Source of the DNA: DATBGO01 sp050011895
Lineage (GTDB): Bacteria; Actinomycetota; Actinomycetes; Streptosporangiales; Streptosporangiaceae
Direction of reading: 5' to 3'
DNA: 64,000 nucleotides
Assembly (NCBI GenBank): GCA_050011895.1
Contig: JBEKIF010000002.1
Coordinates: 132,732-196,731 of the forward strand
Every line of letters starts with the position of its first letter. The first letter of the stretch is position 1. Position numbers and translations under genes: made by a program. Below, one piece after another: positions 51,871-60,440 of the stretch. The notes beneath the pieces are model-generated. The model saw only the letters and a list, made by a program, of their open reading frames with translations, made no database searches and was not told the DNA's origin.

Positions 51871-53229
51871 ATGGACAGGCGGATATTCGGGCTGGAGAAC
51901 GAGTACGGCGTCACGTGCACGTTCCGCGGCCAGCGGCGGCTGTCACCCGACGAGGTGGCCAGGTACCTGTTCCGCCGGGTGGTGTCGTGGGGCCGCAGCA
52001 GCAACGTCTTCCTGCGCAACGGCGCGCGGCTCTACCTGGACGTCGGCAGCCATCCCGAGTATGCGACTCCGGAATGTGACAGCCTGATCGACCTGGTCGT
52101 GCACGACAAGGCCGGTGAGCGGATCCTGGAGGGCCTGCTGGTCGACGCGGACCGGCGGCTGCGGGAGGAGGGCATCGCCGGGGACATCTACCTGTTCAAG
52201 AACAACACCGACTCGGCGGGCAACTCTTATGGCTGCCACGAGAACTACCTGGTGGGCAGGCACGGCGAGTTCGGCAGGCTGGCCGACATCCTGATCCCGT
52301 TCCTGGTCACCCGCCAGATCATCTGCGGCGCTGGAAAGGTCCTGCAGACCCCGCGCGGCGCGGTGTACTGCGTCAGCCAGCGCGCCGAACACATCTGGGA
52401 GGGCGTCTCGTCGGCCACCACCAGGTCCAGGCCGATCATCAACACCCGCGACGAGCCGCACGCCGACGCGGAGCGGTTCCGCAGGCTGCACGTGATCGTC
52501 GGTGACTCCAACATGAGCGAAACGACGACGCTGCTCAAGGTCGGCGCGACGGACCTGGTGCTGCGGATGGTCGAGGCGGGCACCGTCATGCGTGACCTCA
52601 CGCTGGAGAACCCGATCCGGGCGATCAGGGATGTCAGCCATGACATGACGGGCAGGCGAAAGGTGCGGCTGGCCAACGGGCGTGAGGTCAGTGCCCTGGA
52701 CATCCAGCACGAGTACCTGTCCAAGGCACGGGACTTCACCGACCGCAAGGGCCCCGACCCGATTACCGAGCGGGTTCTCGGCATGTGGGAGCGGGCGCTG
52801 AACGCCGTGCAGACGGGTGATCTCGGACTGGTCGCGCGAGAGATTGACTGGGTGACCAAGTACCAGCTGATCGAGCGCTACCGGGCCAAGCACGACCTGC
52901 CGCTATCCTCGCCGCGGGTGGCCCAGCTCGATCTCGCCTACCACGACGTGCATCGCGGGCGGGGCCTGTACTACCTGCTGCAGCGTCGCGGCGCTGTCCA
53001 GCGGGTCTGCAGGGATATCGACATCTTCGAGGCGAAGTCGGTGCCGCCGCAGACCACGAGGGCCCGGCTGCGCGGCGAGTTCATCAGGCGGGCACAGGAA
53101 CGGCGGCGGGACTTCACGGTCGACTGGGTGCACCTCAAGCTCAACGACCAGGCCCAGCGCACAGTGCTGTGCAAGGACCCGTTCCGGTCTGTCGATGAAC
53201 GCGTGGAGAAACTGATCGCCGGAATGTGA
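51871..53229 (+). CDS. pafA: Pup--protein ligase PafA
   Basis: Attaches the Pup C-terminal Glu side chain to lysines of target proteins, using ATP. It starts MDRRIFGLENEYGVTC, with the nucleotide-binding Glu residues. Asp57 in YLDVGSHPEYATPEC is the catalytic residue corresponding to the PafA Asp64. It lacks the Dop loop. It is 452 residues, which is normal. The ATG at 51871 follows a GGGACG-type Shine-Dalgarno. Confidence 0.96.
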   Translation: MDRRIFGLENEYGVTCTFRGQRRLSPDEVARYLFRRVVSWGRSSNVFLRNGARLYLDVGSHPEYATPECDSLIDLVVHDKAGERILEGLLVDADRRLREEGIAGDIYLFKNNTDSAGNSYGCHENYLVGRHGEFGRLADILIPFLVTRQIICGAGKVLQTPRGAVYCVSQRAEHIWEGVSSATTRSRPIINTRDEPHADAERFRRLHVIVGDSNMSETTTLLKVGATDLVLRMVEAGTVMRDLTLENPIRAIRDVSHDMTGRRKVRLANGREVSALDIQHEYLSKARDFTDRKGPDPITERVLGMWERALNAVQTGDLGLVAREIDWVTKYQLIERYRAKHDLPLSSPRVAQLDLAYHDVHRGRGLYYLLQRRGAVQRVCRDIDIFEAKSVPPQTTRARLRGEFIRRAQERRRDFTVDWVHLKLNDQAQRTVLCKDPFRSVDERVEKLIAGM

Positions 53230-53277
53230 CACTAGCGCTGATCTGCACTGAGCCGTGCCGCGCTCGGTGATCCGTGT

Positions 53278-53292
53278 CGTCTGGGCCAGACG
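53278..53292. promoter_or_regulatory. Inverted repeat upstream of the FKBP lipoprotein gene
   Basis: CGTCTGGGCCAGACG has perfect 7-bp arms around a single G. It lies 15 bp before a TAGGCT -10-like box (53308-53313), 58 bp before the start. A terminator of pafA or an operator are both possible. Confidence 0.35.
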
Positions 53293-53349
53293 CCCAGCAT
53301 GAGCGGGTAGGCTGGCCTGGCTCATGATCCCGACAACGAGGTCTTTCTT

Positions 53350-54309
53350 ATGCGACGCATCGCAGTTGCGCTTTCCGTTCCGTTGATCGTCACTGCGGCC
53401 TTGGCTGGCTGCGGTTCGTCGGCTCCATCGTCGGCGGCAGCCAGCCCCAACACCGCGGTCTCGGTGTCCGGCACATTCGGCGAGGCGCCCGCTGTGTCGA
53501 TCCCGGCCAAGAACGCGGGCACCAACCTGGCCGTAAAGACGGAAATCCAGGGAAATGGGCCGGCTCTAGGTAAGACCGATGCATTCGTCGGGAACTATGT
53601 CGTTTATATCTGGAGTGGTGCCACGCACAAGCTGGCGCTCAGCACATATAAGGCAACGCCGCAAGTCCTCTCGGGCACGCTGCTGCCCGGGCTGGAGACC
53701 GCGCTGCGCGGCAAGAAGATGGGCAGCCGGGTCCTGGCCGTGCTGCCGCCCAAGTACGCGTACGGCGCCACCGGGAACACCCAGGTCGGCGTGACCGCGA
53801 AGGACACCCTGGTCTTCGTCGTTGACATGATCAAGGACTTCCCCGCGACCGCGTCGGCATCCGGCAAGCAGGTGTCCGACGGCGGCAACGGCCTGCCGAC
53901 TGTTACCGCGCCGACGGGTGCCGCGCCGGCGGTCAAGATCCCGTCCACCGCCCCGCCCAGCAATCTGGTGGTCAAGACACTGATCAAGGGCACCGGAGCA
54001 CCGCTCGCGAAGGGCCAGGAAGTCATCACCCAGTACGTCGGTGTCCTGTGGCGGACCGGCAAGACCTTCGATTCGTCATGGAAGCGCGGTGCGCCGTTCG
54101 GATTCCAGCTCGACGCGACACCAGCCCAGATCATCCCCGGCTGGGACAAGGCTCTGGTGGGCGTGCCGATCGGCAGCCGCGTCCTGCTGGTGATCCCGCC
54201 GGCCGACGGCTACGGCAAGACAGGTAACTCAGCGGCCGGGATCAAGGGGACGGACACCCTCGTTTTCGTCATCGACATCCTCGGCGCTGTTCAGGGCGCA
54301 GCCGCATAG
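53350..54309 (+). CDS. FKBP-type peptidyl-prolyl isomerase lipoprotein with two FKBP domains
   Basis: Cell-surface foldase anchored at Cys21 (lipobox LAGC). Two FKBP domains are visible: one at about residues 60-165 with degenerate active-site residues, and one at about 205-315 with the canonical pattern VITQYVGVLWRTGKTFDSSW and IPGWDKALVGVPIGSRVLLVIPPADGYG. The length of 319 residues is as expected for a tandem form. It follows pafA by 120 bp with its own promoter-like box, so it may be separately transcribed. Confidence 0.92.
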   Translation: MRRIAVALSVPLIVTAALAGCGSSAPSSAAASPNTAVSVSGTFGEAPAVSIPAKNAGTNLAVKTEIQGNGPALGKTDAFVGNYVVYIWSGATHKLALSTYKATPQVLSGTLLPGLETALRGKKMGSRVLAVLPPKYAYGATGNTQVGVTAKDTLVFVVDMIKDFPATASASGKQVSDGGNGLPTVTAPTGAAPAVKIPSTAPPSNLVVKTLIKGTGAPLAKGQEVITQYVGVLWRTGKTFDSSWKRGAPFGFQLDATPAQIIPGWDKALVGVPIGSRVLLVIPPADGYGKTGNSAAGIKGTDTLVFVIDILGAVQGAAA

Positions 54310-54316
54310 GCCGGGT

Positions 54317-54433
54317 TCAGCGCAGCAGCTTGTCCAGGCGGATCGGCAGGTCAGGCACCCGGATGCCGGTGGCGTGATAGACCGCGTTCGCTATCGCGGC
54401 CGCAGCGCCGACGATGCCGACCTGCGGACGGCA
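54317..54433 (-). pseudogene. C-terminal remnant of a molybdenum hydroxylase large subunit
   Basis: On the minus strand, VGIVGAAAAIANAVYHATGI and then RVPDLPIRLDKLLR ends at a TGA (54317-54319). This is the closing segment of xanthine-dehydrogenase/CoxL-type molybdopterin subunits. Upstream on the same strand (above 54433) the similarity ends abruptly and no cofactor-binding region is present, so about 95 percent of the gene is missing. Confidence 0.7.
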
Positions 54434-54522
54434 CTGTTCCGTGCGGAGGTACCGACTCGCCGGCTCGCCGACCAGGCCGCCCGAGGCTCGCAACTGGTCC
54501 CGGGCGTCCGGCTTCCCCGGTG

Positions 54523-54975
54523 TCAGGCCTGCAGGGCGTCCGGCTCCCGGGCGTCAGGCCGCTCGCTGATCGCGTCTGCGATCAGGCTAAGCCCGATGCC
54601 GAGCATCCACACGTCCTTGGCAATCGGGACGCCCTGCTGGCTTGGCCGCACACTGTGCGCCTCGCGCAGCCCCGGGGTGCGCAGGTACAGGCCAAGCAGC
54701 CCGGCGGAAAACGCGGTCAGGCCCGCTCCGGCCAGCGCAGCAGGTATCACCGGGAGCAGCAGCGCTGAGCCAAGCGCGATCTCCCCGGCCGACAGCATCC
54801 GGGCGAAGTCCTTCGGCTTGATGTTCTTCAGGAACGGATAGGTCCCCGCGGCCATCCCGTGCAGCCGGGCGGCGGCCTCCTCGTCCGCTGACCACTTCCC
54901 GATGCCGGCGTTGAGAATGAATGCGCCCGCCGCCAGGCGGCCCGGGCTACGCCGCACCTTCACCGCGATCCTCAT
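54523..54975 (-). CDS. DoxX-like membrane protein
   Basis: A 150-residue protein with about four hydrophobic segments (LAAGAFILNAGIGKW, IALGSALLLPVIPAALAGAG, LTAFSAGLLGLYL and VWMLGIGLSLIADAI). The DoxX-family cue is the FILNAGIGKW start. I used the ATG at 54975. The function is unknown; DoxX proteins sit with redox or quinone pathways. It lies next to the molybdenum-hydroxylase relic and may belong to the same former locus. Confidence 0.7.
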   Translation of the reverse strand: MRIAVKVRRSPGRLAAGAFILNAGIGKWSADEEAAARLHGMAAGTYPFLKNIKPKDFARMLSAGEIALGSALLLPVIPAALAGAGLTAFSAGLLGLYLRTPGLREAHSVRPSQQGVPIAKDVWMLGIGLSLIADAISERPDAREPDALQA

Positions 54976-55044
54976 CAGCAACCGTCACCCTTCAGTTCGG
55001 TAGGAGTACCGGCCCGCAGCGAGCCAGGCCGGGCAGGTCTGTAG

Positions 55045-55542
55045 TCAGTTCCACCGCTCGAATGGCTCGTTGATGACCTGGCCCGCCAAGAACGCGGGCA
55101 ACAGCCATGGCAAGCGGCCCGGGTAGAACCGCTCGCTGCTGGAGAGAATCTCGCTGACCTCCCACCATCGGGAGCCGACATAATCTTCCAGTTCCGTTGC
55201 CGTCCTGCCCCCGTCGATGATATCTGGCTGGTCGGCCGCGATCCTGGCCAGCACCACGACCTCGTGCTGGAGCCGCCGGACGCCGCGTGAGTGCCAGGTG
55301 GCGTCGCGCCGCCAGCTGGGCGGGCCGACGTCGTCCGGGTCAAGGCTCAGCCCGGTCTCCTCCCTGATTTCCCTGACCGCGGCGTCCACATAGGACTCAC
55401 CAGGCTCAATGCCGCCACCGGGCAGTTCCCACCAATCGCCCGAATCGGCCGTGCGGGCGTGAAAGAGCAAGATCCGCTGGCCGGCATCGGCGAGCACCAC
55501 GCGGACCGCGGCTCGTTCCAGGTCGTAGCGGAACTCATCCAT
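55045..55542 (-). CDS. NUDIX hydrolase
   Basis: A 165-residue NUDIX protein with the box GGGIEPGESYVDAAVREIRE-ETGL, which matches G-x5-E-x7-R-E-U-x-E-E-x-G-U. N-terminal RVVLADAGQRILLFHARTAD and C-terminal EVSEILSSSERFYPGRLPWLL complete the fold. Possible substrates are nucleoside diphosphate derivatives. GGAGGTG precedes the ATG. A 14-bp hairpin lies upstream. Confidence 0.9.
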   Translation of the reverse strand: MDEFRYDLERAAVRVVLADAGQRILLFHARTADSGDWWELPGGGIEPGESYVDAAVREIREETGLSLDPDDVGPPSWRRDATWHSRGVRRLQHEVVVLARIAADQPDIIDGGRTATELEDYVGSRWWEVSEILSSSERFYPGRLPWLLPAFLAGQVINEPFERWN

Positions 55543-55552
55543 GCGTCACCTC

Positions 55553-55594
55553 CCCGGCACGCATCGCCGATACGGCGCGCCGATGCGTGCCGGG
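55553..55594 (-). terminator. 14-bp stem-loop between the DUF3866 and NUDIX genes
   Basis: CCCGGCACGCATCG (55553-55566) pairs perfectly with 55581-55594 around a 14-nt loop. It lies 29 bp after the DUF3866 stop and 10 bp before the NUDIX start on the same strand, so it may terminate the first gene or control the second. Confidence 0.6.
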
Positions 55595-55623
55595 TTGAGA
55601 CGGTGGAGCATGGCCTGCCGCCC

Positions 55624-56838
55624 TCATCGGGGCGGCCAGATGCTCTTGGCACTGAGTTTCGCATCCGTGCGGGACAGCACCGCCGCATGCCGCCCGGCCG
55701 CCGCTGCGCCGAGGAAGTAGGCCAGATCATCGTCAAGACCGCGACCCATCGTGGACAGCGGCACCGGGCAGGCCCGCAGTACCTCGTGCAGCCCGGCCAC
55801 GCTCACCTGGATCAGGTCGTGCCTGGCCGCCAGCGGCGCGGCGGCGGCGCGCAGCCGCGCGCCGAAGTCGCCGGGCAAGTCGGGCAGCACCACGTCGGCC
55901 CGGGCCAGCGCCACCCGGCCGTAGGCGGTCAGGCTGTGGTGCGAGATGCCACGGTGCCGCTCGCGCGGGTCCGCCTCGCTGATCCGCAGCGAGGCTACCG
56001 GCCTGCCGTGCAGGACCGCCGCCGCGTTGACCGCCTCGCCTGCGGCCACCCCGGTGAAGCCCCATTTCGTGCCGGTGCCCAGGTTGCCAGGGCCCTGTGA
56101 CACGACAGCGAGTTCCGCGCCGAGCACGTGCCTGGCCGCGAGCAGCCCGCTGTGCAGCGTGACCGCCTCCAGGTCACCCCCGAAGGCCTGGCCCACCGTC
56201 ACGGTCGCGGCCAGCCAGCCCATTTCCCGCAGCGCCGCGCCGGTCCGGGAAAACCAGGCTGGCAGCGCGCCGCCATCGAGCATCACGTAGACCACCCGTG
56301 GCAGCGCCGCCGCGGCGCGGCCGGCTGCGGCCGGGCCGGTTGCGGCAGGCGCGCTGGCCTGGCCTGGCCCCGGCACACCAGCATCCCTGGCCGCGGGACC
56401 AGCGCTCGCCATCCGTTCGGCATGAAAGGCGGCAACCACCGCGGGCAGTGCCGAGTGCAGGTCGGCCACCACCACCGGCATCCCGCCGAGATCGTCGGCC
56501 TCGGCGAGCACATCGTGGAACGCCGAGCCCTGCTCGTCGGCGCCGGGCACGCACGTCTGCAGCGGCGTGTACCTGGCCTTGACCAGGTGCCCCGGGCCGG
56601 CCGGGTCCGGCGGCAGCCGGTCCGGGAGGGCGATCACCAGCGCGTAGCCACCGGTGCCCAGCCCGAGATCGAGTGCGCTGGTATTGAGCAGTACCCGGTC
56701 GCCGGGCTGTGGCCGGCCGGTCAGGCCGGGGTAGGCAAGCGCGAGGATCCGCGCGTCGCCGACCTCGGCCTCGAGCTCGACCGCGCCCGCCCATTCCCGC
56801 CGGACGCCGGCAATCACGCCACTCCGCCACCTGATCAC
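55624..56838 (-). CDS. DUF3866 family protein
   Basis: A 404-residue actinobacterial conserved protein. Its blocks include LALAYPGLTGRPQPGDRVLL near the N-terminus, VKARYTPLQTCVPGADEQGS, VVSQGPGNLGTGTKWGFTGV, and HRGISHHSLTAYGRVALARA. A family-typical Ser/Gly nucleotide-like loop follows. The function is unknown. Its neighbours pafB and pafC are divergent, and this pairing is common in related genomes. Confidence 0.9.
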   Translation of the reverse strand: MIRWRSGVIAGVRREWAGAVELEAEVGDARILALAYPGLTGRPQPGDRVLLNTSALDLGLGTGGYALVIALPDRLPPDPAGPGHLVKARYTPLQTCVPGADEQGSAFHDVLAEADDLGGMPVVVADLHSALPAVVAAFHAERMASAGPAARDAGVPGPGQASAPAATGPAAAGRAAAALPRVVYVMLDGGALPAWFSRTGAALREMGWLAATVTVGQAFGGDLEAVTLHSGLLAARHVLGAELAVVSQGPGNLGTGTKWGFTGVAAGEAVNAAAVLHGRPVASLRISEADPRERHRGISHHSLTAYGRVALARADVVLPDLPGDFGARLRAAAAPLAARHDLIQVSVAGLHEVLRACPVPLSTMGRGLDDDLAYFLGAAAAGRHAAVLSRTDAKLSAKSIWPPR

Positions 56839-56959
56839 TCCGGCAGGTTACCGGCGCGGGCGCGGCCCGGGGGCGCCGCGCCTTGTCACGCTTGCGCCAA
56901 AAGCACGCCACTACGCCACCTGACCGCTCCGGCGCGGTAGCGTCGGTGCGGGGAAAGGG

Positions 56960-57919
56960 ATGGCGATGTCCAGGCGGAAGACCGAGCGGCTGCTCAGCCT
57001 CGTCGTTTGCCTGCTGTCGGCACGGCGATACCTCACCGCTGGCCAGATCAGGGATGCTGTCCCCGGCTACCCGGAGTCGTTCGATGCTTTCAAGCGCATG
57101 TTCGAGCGGGACAAGGACGAGCTGCGTGAACTCGGCATCCCGCTGGAAACCGGGACAAACGGCCTTGACGAGGAACCTGGCTATCGCATCCCGCGCCAGG
57201 CTTACGTGCTGCCTGAGATCAGGCTAGAGCCGGATGAGGCAGCGATCCTCGGTCTCGCCGCGCGGGTCTGGCGGCGAGCCGAGCTGGCCGGCGCGGCGGC
57301 CGGGGCGCTGCTCAAGCTGCGGGCGGCCGGAATCGATGCGGAGGAGACCACCCAGCCGGGAATCGAGCCCAGGCTGCAGACCGGCGAGCCGGCTTTCGGC
57401 CCGCTGTGGCAGGCCGTGCGCGACGGCCGCCCGGTGAGCTTCGGCTACCGGGCGGCGGGCCGTAGCTCGTCGCAGCAGCGTCACCTCGAGCCGTGGGGCG
57501 TCGTCAACAGGCACGGCCGGTGGTACGTGGCGGGGCAGGACACCGACAGGGGAGAGGTGCGGGTGTTCCGGCTCAGCCGCATCGACGGGACGGTCGCGTT
57601 CACCGGGCCTCCCGGCGCGGTCAAGGTCCCGGCGGGGACCGACGTCAGGCAGATCGTTATCACCCGGGACATCGAGCCGGAGGTGCGGCGCACGGCCGTG
57701 CTGCGGGTGCGCCGCGGGGCCGGTTTCTGGCTCAGGCGGCAGGCCACCGCAGAGCGGCCTGACGCGGAACATCCGGGCTGGGACCTGGCCGAGGTGCCGT
57801 TCTCTGGCACCGGCTGGTTCAGTGACCACATCGCCTCCTTCGGCGCGGACGTAGTCGCGATCGAGCCCGCTGACCTGCGAGAGGCGGTCATCAGGCGGCT
57901 GAAGGGGGCACTGGCATGA
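56960..57919 (+). CDS. pafB: WYL-domain transcriptional regulator PafB
   Basis: PafB with PafC activates the mycobacterial DNA-damage response independently of LexA. The winged helix is near residues 5-65 (ERLLSLVVCLLSARRYLTAG). The WYL domain follows, with VSFGYRAAGRSSSQQRHLEP and NRHGRWYVAGQD. It is 319 residues from an ATG at 56960 (or 56966). It overlaps pafC by 4 bp. TAGCGT (56938-56943) may be its -10 box. Confidence 0.93.
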   Translation: MAMSRRKTERLLSLVVCLLSARRYLTAGQIRDAVPGYPESFDAFKRMFERDKDELRELGIPLETGTNGLDEEPGYRIPRQAYVLPEIRLEPDEAAILGLAARVWRRAELAGAAAGALLKLRAAGIDAEETTQPGIEPRLQTGEPAFGPLWQAVRDGRPVSFGYRAAGRSSSQQRHLEPWGVVNRHGRWYVAGQDTDRGEVRVFRLSRIDGTVAFTGPPGAVKVPAGTDVRQIVITRDIEPEVRRTAVLRVRRGAGFWLRRQATAERPDAEHPGWDLAEVPFSGTGWFSDHIASFGADVVAIEPADLREAVIRRLKGALA

Positions 57920-58905
57920 GGACGGCCGCCACACCGGGGACCGGAACCCAGGCCACCGCAGCCGACCGGCTGCAGCGGCTCCTCGCGCTGGTGCCCTACG
58001 TCGTCAGCAGGAACGTGGTCGGGCTGGCCGAGACGGCGACGGCGTTCGGCGTCAGCGAGCATCAGCTTGTCGACGACCTGAACATGCTGTGGTGTGTCGA
58101 GCTCCGCTCGCCCGATCCCTACTGCCCGATCGACTTGTCCTACGAGGGCGGCGAGATCGTCGTGAGCCAGGCGGAGTCCATCGACCGGCCGTTGCGGCTC
58201 GGGGTGGACGAGGCGAGCGCGCTGCTTGTCGCCCTGCGGATGCTGGCCGAGGTGCCGTCTCTCGATGACCGCTCGGCGCTCAGCCGCACGATCGCCAAGC
58301 TGGAGGAGGCGGCAGGGGCGGCCGGAGCGCCGAGCGCGCAGGTGGCCGTTCAGGTCGACGACCATGGCGCGGGCAGCGTGCTCGCCCGGCTGCGGGAGGC
58401 GGCCGAACGCGGCAGGCGGCTGCACCTGTCGTACTACGTTCCGGGCCGCGACGAGGCCACCGAGCGCGATGTGGATCCGATGCGGTTGCTCGTCGTGGAC
58501 GGCAGGACCTATCTGGAGGGGTGGTGCCTGCGCGCGGAGGCGGTCCGGCTGTTCCGGCTGGACCGGGTGCTTGCCCTGACCGTGCTGGACCAGCCCGCCG
58601 CGGTGCCGCGGCACGCGCGGCACCGCGACGTGGACCAGGGCCTGTTCCGGCCATCGCCCGGCGATGTCGAGGTGGTGCTCGAGCTGTCCCCGCCCGGCCG
58701 CTGGGTCGCGGAGTACTACCCGTGCCAGGAGGTCACCGAGCTCGGCGATGGCAGGCTGCGAGTGAGCCTGCGCACCCCCGACATCAGGTGGGTGCGGCGG
58801 CTCGCGCTGCGGCTCGGCGAGGATGGCCGGGTGCTCTCCCCGCCCGAGCTCGCGGCCGGCGTGCGCGAGGACGCCGCCGCGGCGCTGGCCGGGTACGCCG
58901 GGTGA
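57916..58905 (+). CDS. pafC: WYL-domain transcriptional regulator PafC
   Basis: Partner of PafB, 329 residues. The first helix-turn-helix region is RLQRLLALVPYVVSRNVVGL, followed by the WYL core (RLHLSYYVPGRDEATERDVD, VDGRTYLEGWC). The ligand of WYL domains is thought to be single-stranded DNA. ATG overlaps the pafB stop, so both are made from one mRNA. It is followed by a hairpin and the tat genes. Confidence 0.93.
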   Translation: MRTAATPGTGTQATAADRLQRLLALVPYVVSRNVVGLAETATAFGVSEHQLVDDLNMLWCVELRSPDPYCPIDLSYEGGEIVVSQAESIDRPLRLGVDEASALLVALRMLAEVPSLDDRSALSRTIAKLEEAAGAAGAPSAQVAVQVDDHGAGSVLARLREAAERGRRLHLSYYVPGRDEATERDVDPMRLLVVDGRTYLEGWCLRAEAVRLFRLDRVLALTVLDQPAAVPRHARHRDVDQGLFRPSPGDVEVVLELSPPGRWVAEYYPCQEVTELGDGRLRVSLRTPDIRWVRRLALRLGEDGRVLSPPELAAGVREDAAAALAGYAG

Positions 58906-58916
58906 AGAGCATCGCA

Positions 58917-58934
58917 GGTCGCGGGAGCGCGACC
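58917..58934 (+). terminator. Stem-loop after pafC
   Basis: GGTCGCG-GGAG-CGCGACC forms a perfect 7-bp stem with a GGAG tetraloop, 12 bases after the pafC stop. It precedes the tatA promoter region. Confidence 0.5.
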
Positions 58935-58981
58935 GGGTGATTTCGGTGGCCGGCGAGGAACGCGGGCCTGCTGGCCGCGTG

Positions 58982-58987
58982 TAGAAT
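58982..58987 (+). promoter_or_regulatory. Possible tatA -10 box
   Basis: TAGAAT fits the TAnnnT actinobacterial -10 element and lies 57 bp before the tatA start, just after the pafC hairpin. No clear -35 box is present. Confidence 0.4.
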
Positions 58988-59043
58988 CACCCACAAGTGA
59001 CCCCGGCAGCGCGGGGCCTATGCTCCCGGTGAAGAGGGCGGAC

Positions 59044-59367
59044 ATGATTGGCGACCTGTTTGACAGCCCATGGAAGATCCTGATCGTCGCGGTGGTGTTG
59101 ATCGTGCTGTTCGGATCGAAGAAGCTGCCGGACGCGACCCGGTCGATCGGCCGCTCGCTGCGCATCCTGAAGACTGAGGTCCAGGGCCTGCACACTGAGG
59201 ATGAGGTACCCGAGGAAGCCAAGGCCGCCTCGCCCCAGCAGCAGCAGATCGACCAGCTGCAGCTGCAGCTCCGCGAGCTTCAGCAGCAGCAGTCGGCCAC
59301 CGGCCACGCGGCGACCGCGAACGGCGCTCCGCTGACGGAGACCCAGCGGACCCAGCAGCCCGGCTGA
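59044..59367 (+). CDS. tatA: Twin-arginine translocase subunit TatA
   Basis: Forms the pore for folded-protein export. It has one N-terminal helix (WKILIVAVVLIVLFGSKKLP) with the FG hinge, then an amphipathic helix (DATRSIGRSLRILKTEVQGL), and a Gln-rich tail (QQQQIDQLQLQLRELQQQQ). The ATG at 59044 has GAGGG six bases upstream; an ATG at 59020 would add an unconserved leader. It is 107 residues. tatC follows by 23 bp. Confidence 0.95.
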   Translation: MIGDLFDSPWKILIVAVVLIVLFGSKKLPDATRSIGRSLRILKTEVQGLHTEDEVPEEAKAASPQQQQIDQLQLQLRELQQQQSATGHAATANGAPLTETQRTQQPG

Positions 59368-59390
59368 CTCGGCTAGTCCTGTAGCCGACC

Positions 59391-60338
59391 ATGCCCAAGC
59401 TGGCTGACACCGTCACAGGCGCGCGCGTGCTCGGAACCCGGTTCCTGCAGTCGCAGCGGTCGGTGAACCCCGAAGGCCGGATGCCGCTCATGGAGCACAT
59501 CCGTGAGCTGCGGAACAGGGTGCTGAAGGCGCTGCTGGCGCTGGCCGCGGGGATGGCCATCGGCTTCATTCCCGCCGTCTTCCAGCGGGTCTGGACGTTC
59601 GTCGAGCATCCGTTCTGCGCCGCTACGATCCGTGGGCGGACCGGCTGCAGCCCAGTGCTGGGGTTCGGCCATCAGCTGATCATCAACGGCGTCTTCGACG
59701 CGTTCATGCTCCGGGTGAAGATCGCGTTTTTTGTCGGGCTGATCCTCACCTGCCCGATCTGGCTGTACCAGATCTGGGCGTTTATCGCCCCCGGGCTGTA
59801 CCGGCGGGAGAAGCGGTGGACGTACGCGTTCGTGGGCATCGCGGTACCGCTGTTCGTGGCCGGCGGCGGCCTGGCGTACGTGGCGATGAGCCGGGGCCTG
59901 CGGTACCTGCTCGGCCTGGCCCCGACCGGTATCACGCCGCTGATCACCGTTGACACCTATCTGGGTTACGTCATTGCCATGCTGCTCGGCTTCGGGCTGG
60001 CCTTCGAGCTGCCGCTGGCGATGGTGATCCTCAACATGGGCGGCGTCCTCACGCACGAGCGGATCCGCAAGTGGCGCCGGATGATCATCTTCGGCGTGTT
60101 CGTGTTCGCCGGCATCGCCTCGCCGAGCCCCGATCCGGTCACCATGCTGCTGCTGGCCGTTCCTTGCGTCGTGCTCGTCGAGATGGCTGAGGTGGTCATC
60201 TGGGCGAACGACAGGCGGCGCGCCAACCGGCCGTCACTGTACGCGGGGCTGAGCGACGATGAGCTGTCCCCGATCGACCTCGACGCGGCGTCCCGGGACG
60301 GCGTTGACATCGGCCGGGGGACCGGCCCGGGCGGCTGA
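59391..60338 (+). CDS. tatC: Twin-arginine translocase subunit TatC
   Basis: Receptor that binds twin-arginine signal peptides. The protein has 315 residues and about six helices. The signature MPLMEHIRELRNRVLKALLA lies near residues 27-46, and TCPIWLYQIWAFIAPGLYRREK follows. The C-terminal tail is acidic. It is in one operon with tatA and is followed by helY, the order seen in mycobacteria. Confidence 0.96.
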   Translation: MPKLADTVTGARVLGTRFLQSQRSVNPEGRMPLMEHIRELRNRVLKALLALAAGMAIGFIPAVFQRVWTFVEHPFCAATIRGRTGCSPVLGFGHQLIINGVFDAFMLRVKIAFFVGLILTCPIWLYQIWAFIAPGLYRREKRWTYAFVGIAVPLFVAGGGLAYVAMSRGLRYLLGLAPTGITPLITVDTYLGYVIAMLLGFGLAFELPLAMVILNMGGVLTHERIRKWRRMIIFGVFVFAGIASPSPDPVTMLLLAVPCVVLVEMAEVVIWANDRRRANRPSLYAGLSDDELSPIDLDAASRDGVDIGRGTGPGG

Positions 60339-60440
60339 CCAGGCCTGACCCGGCCTGACCGGGCTGAAAGCAGGTCCCGGCGCCGGACCGCTAGCGATGG
60401 CGTGCGAGTTCCGCTGACGGCGCCGCCTACTCTTGATCAC

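Noticed and set aside
52245..52893. Long antisense frames within pafA, dop and mpa
   Set aside because: All are complements of conserved Pup-system genes with correct catalytic residues in the plus frame.
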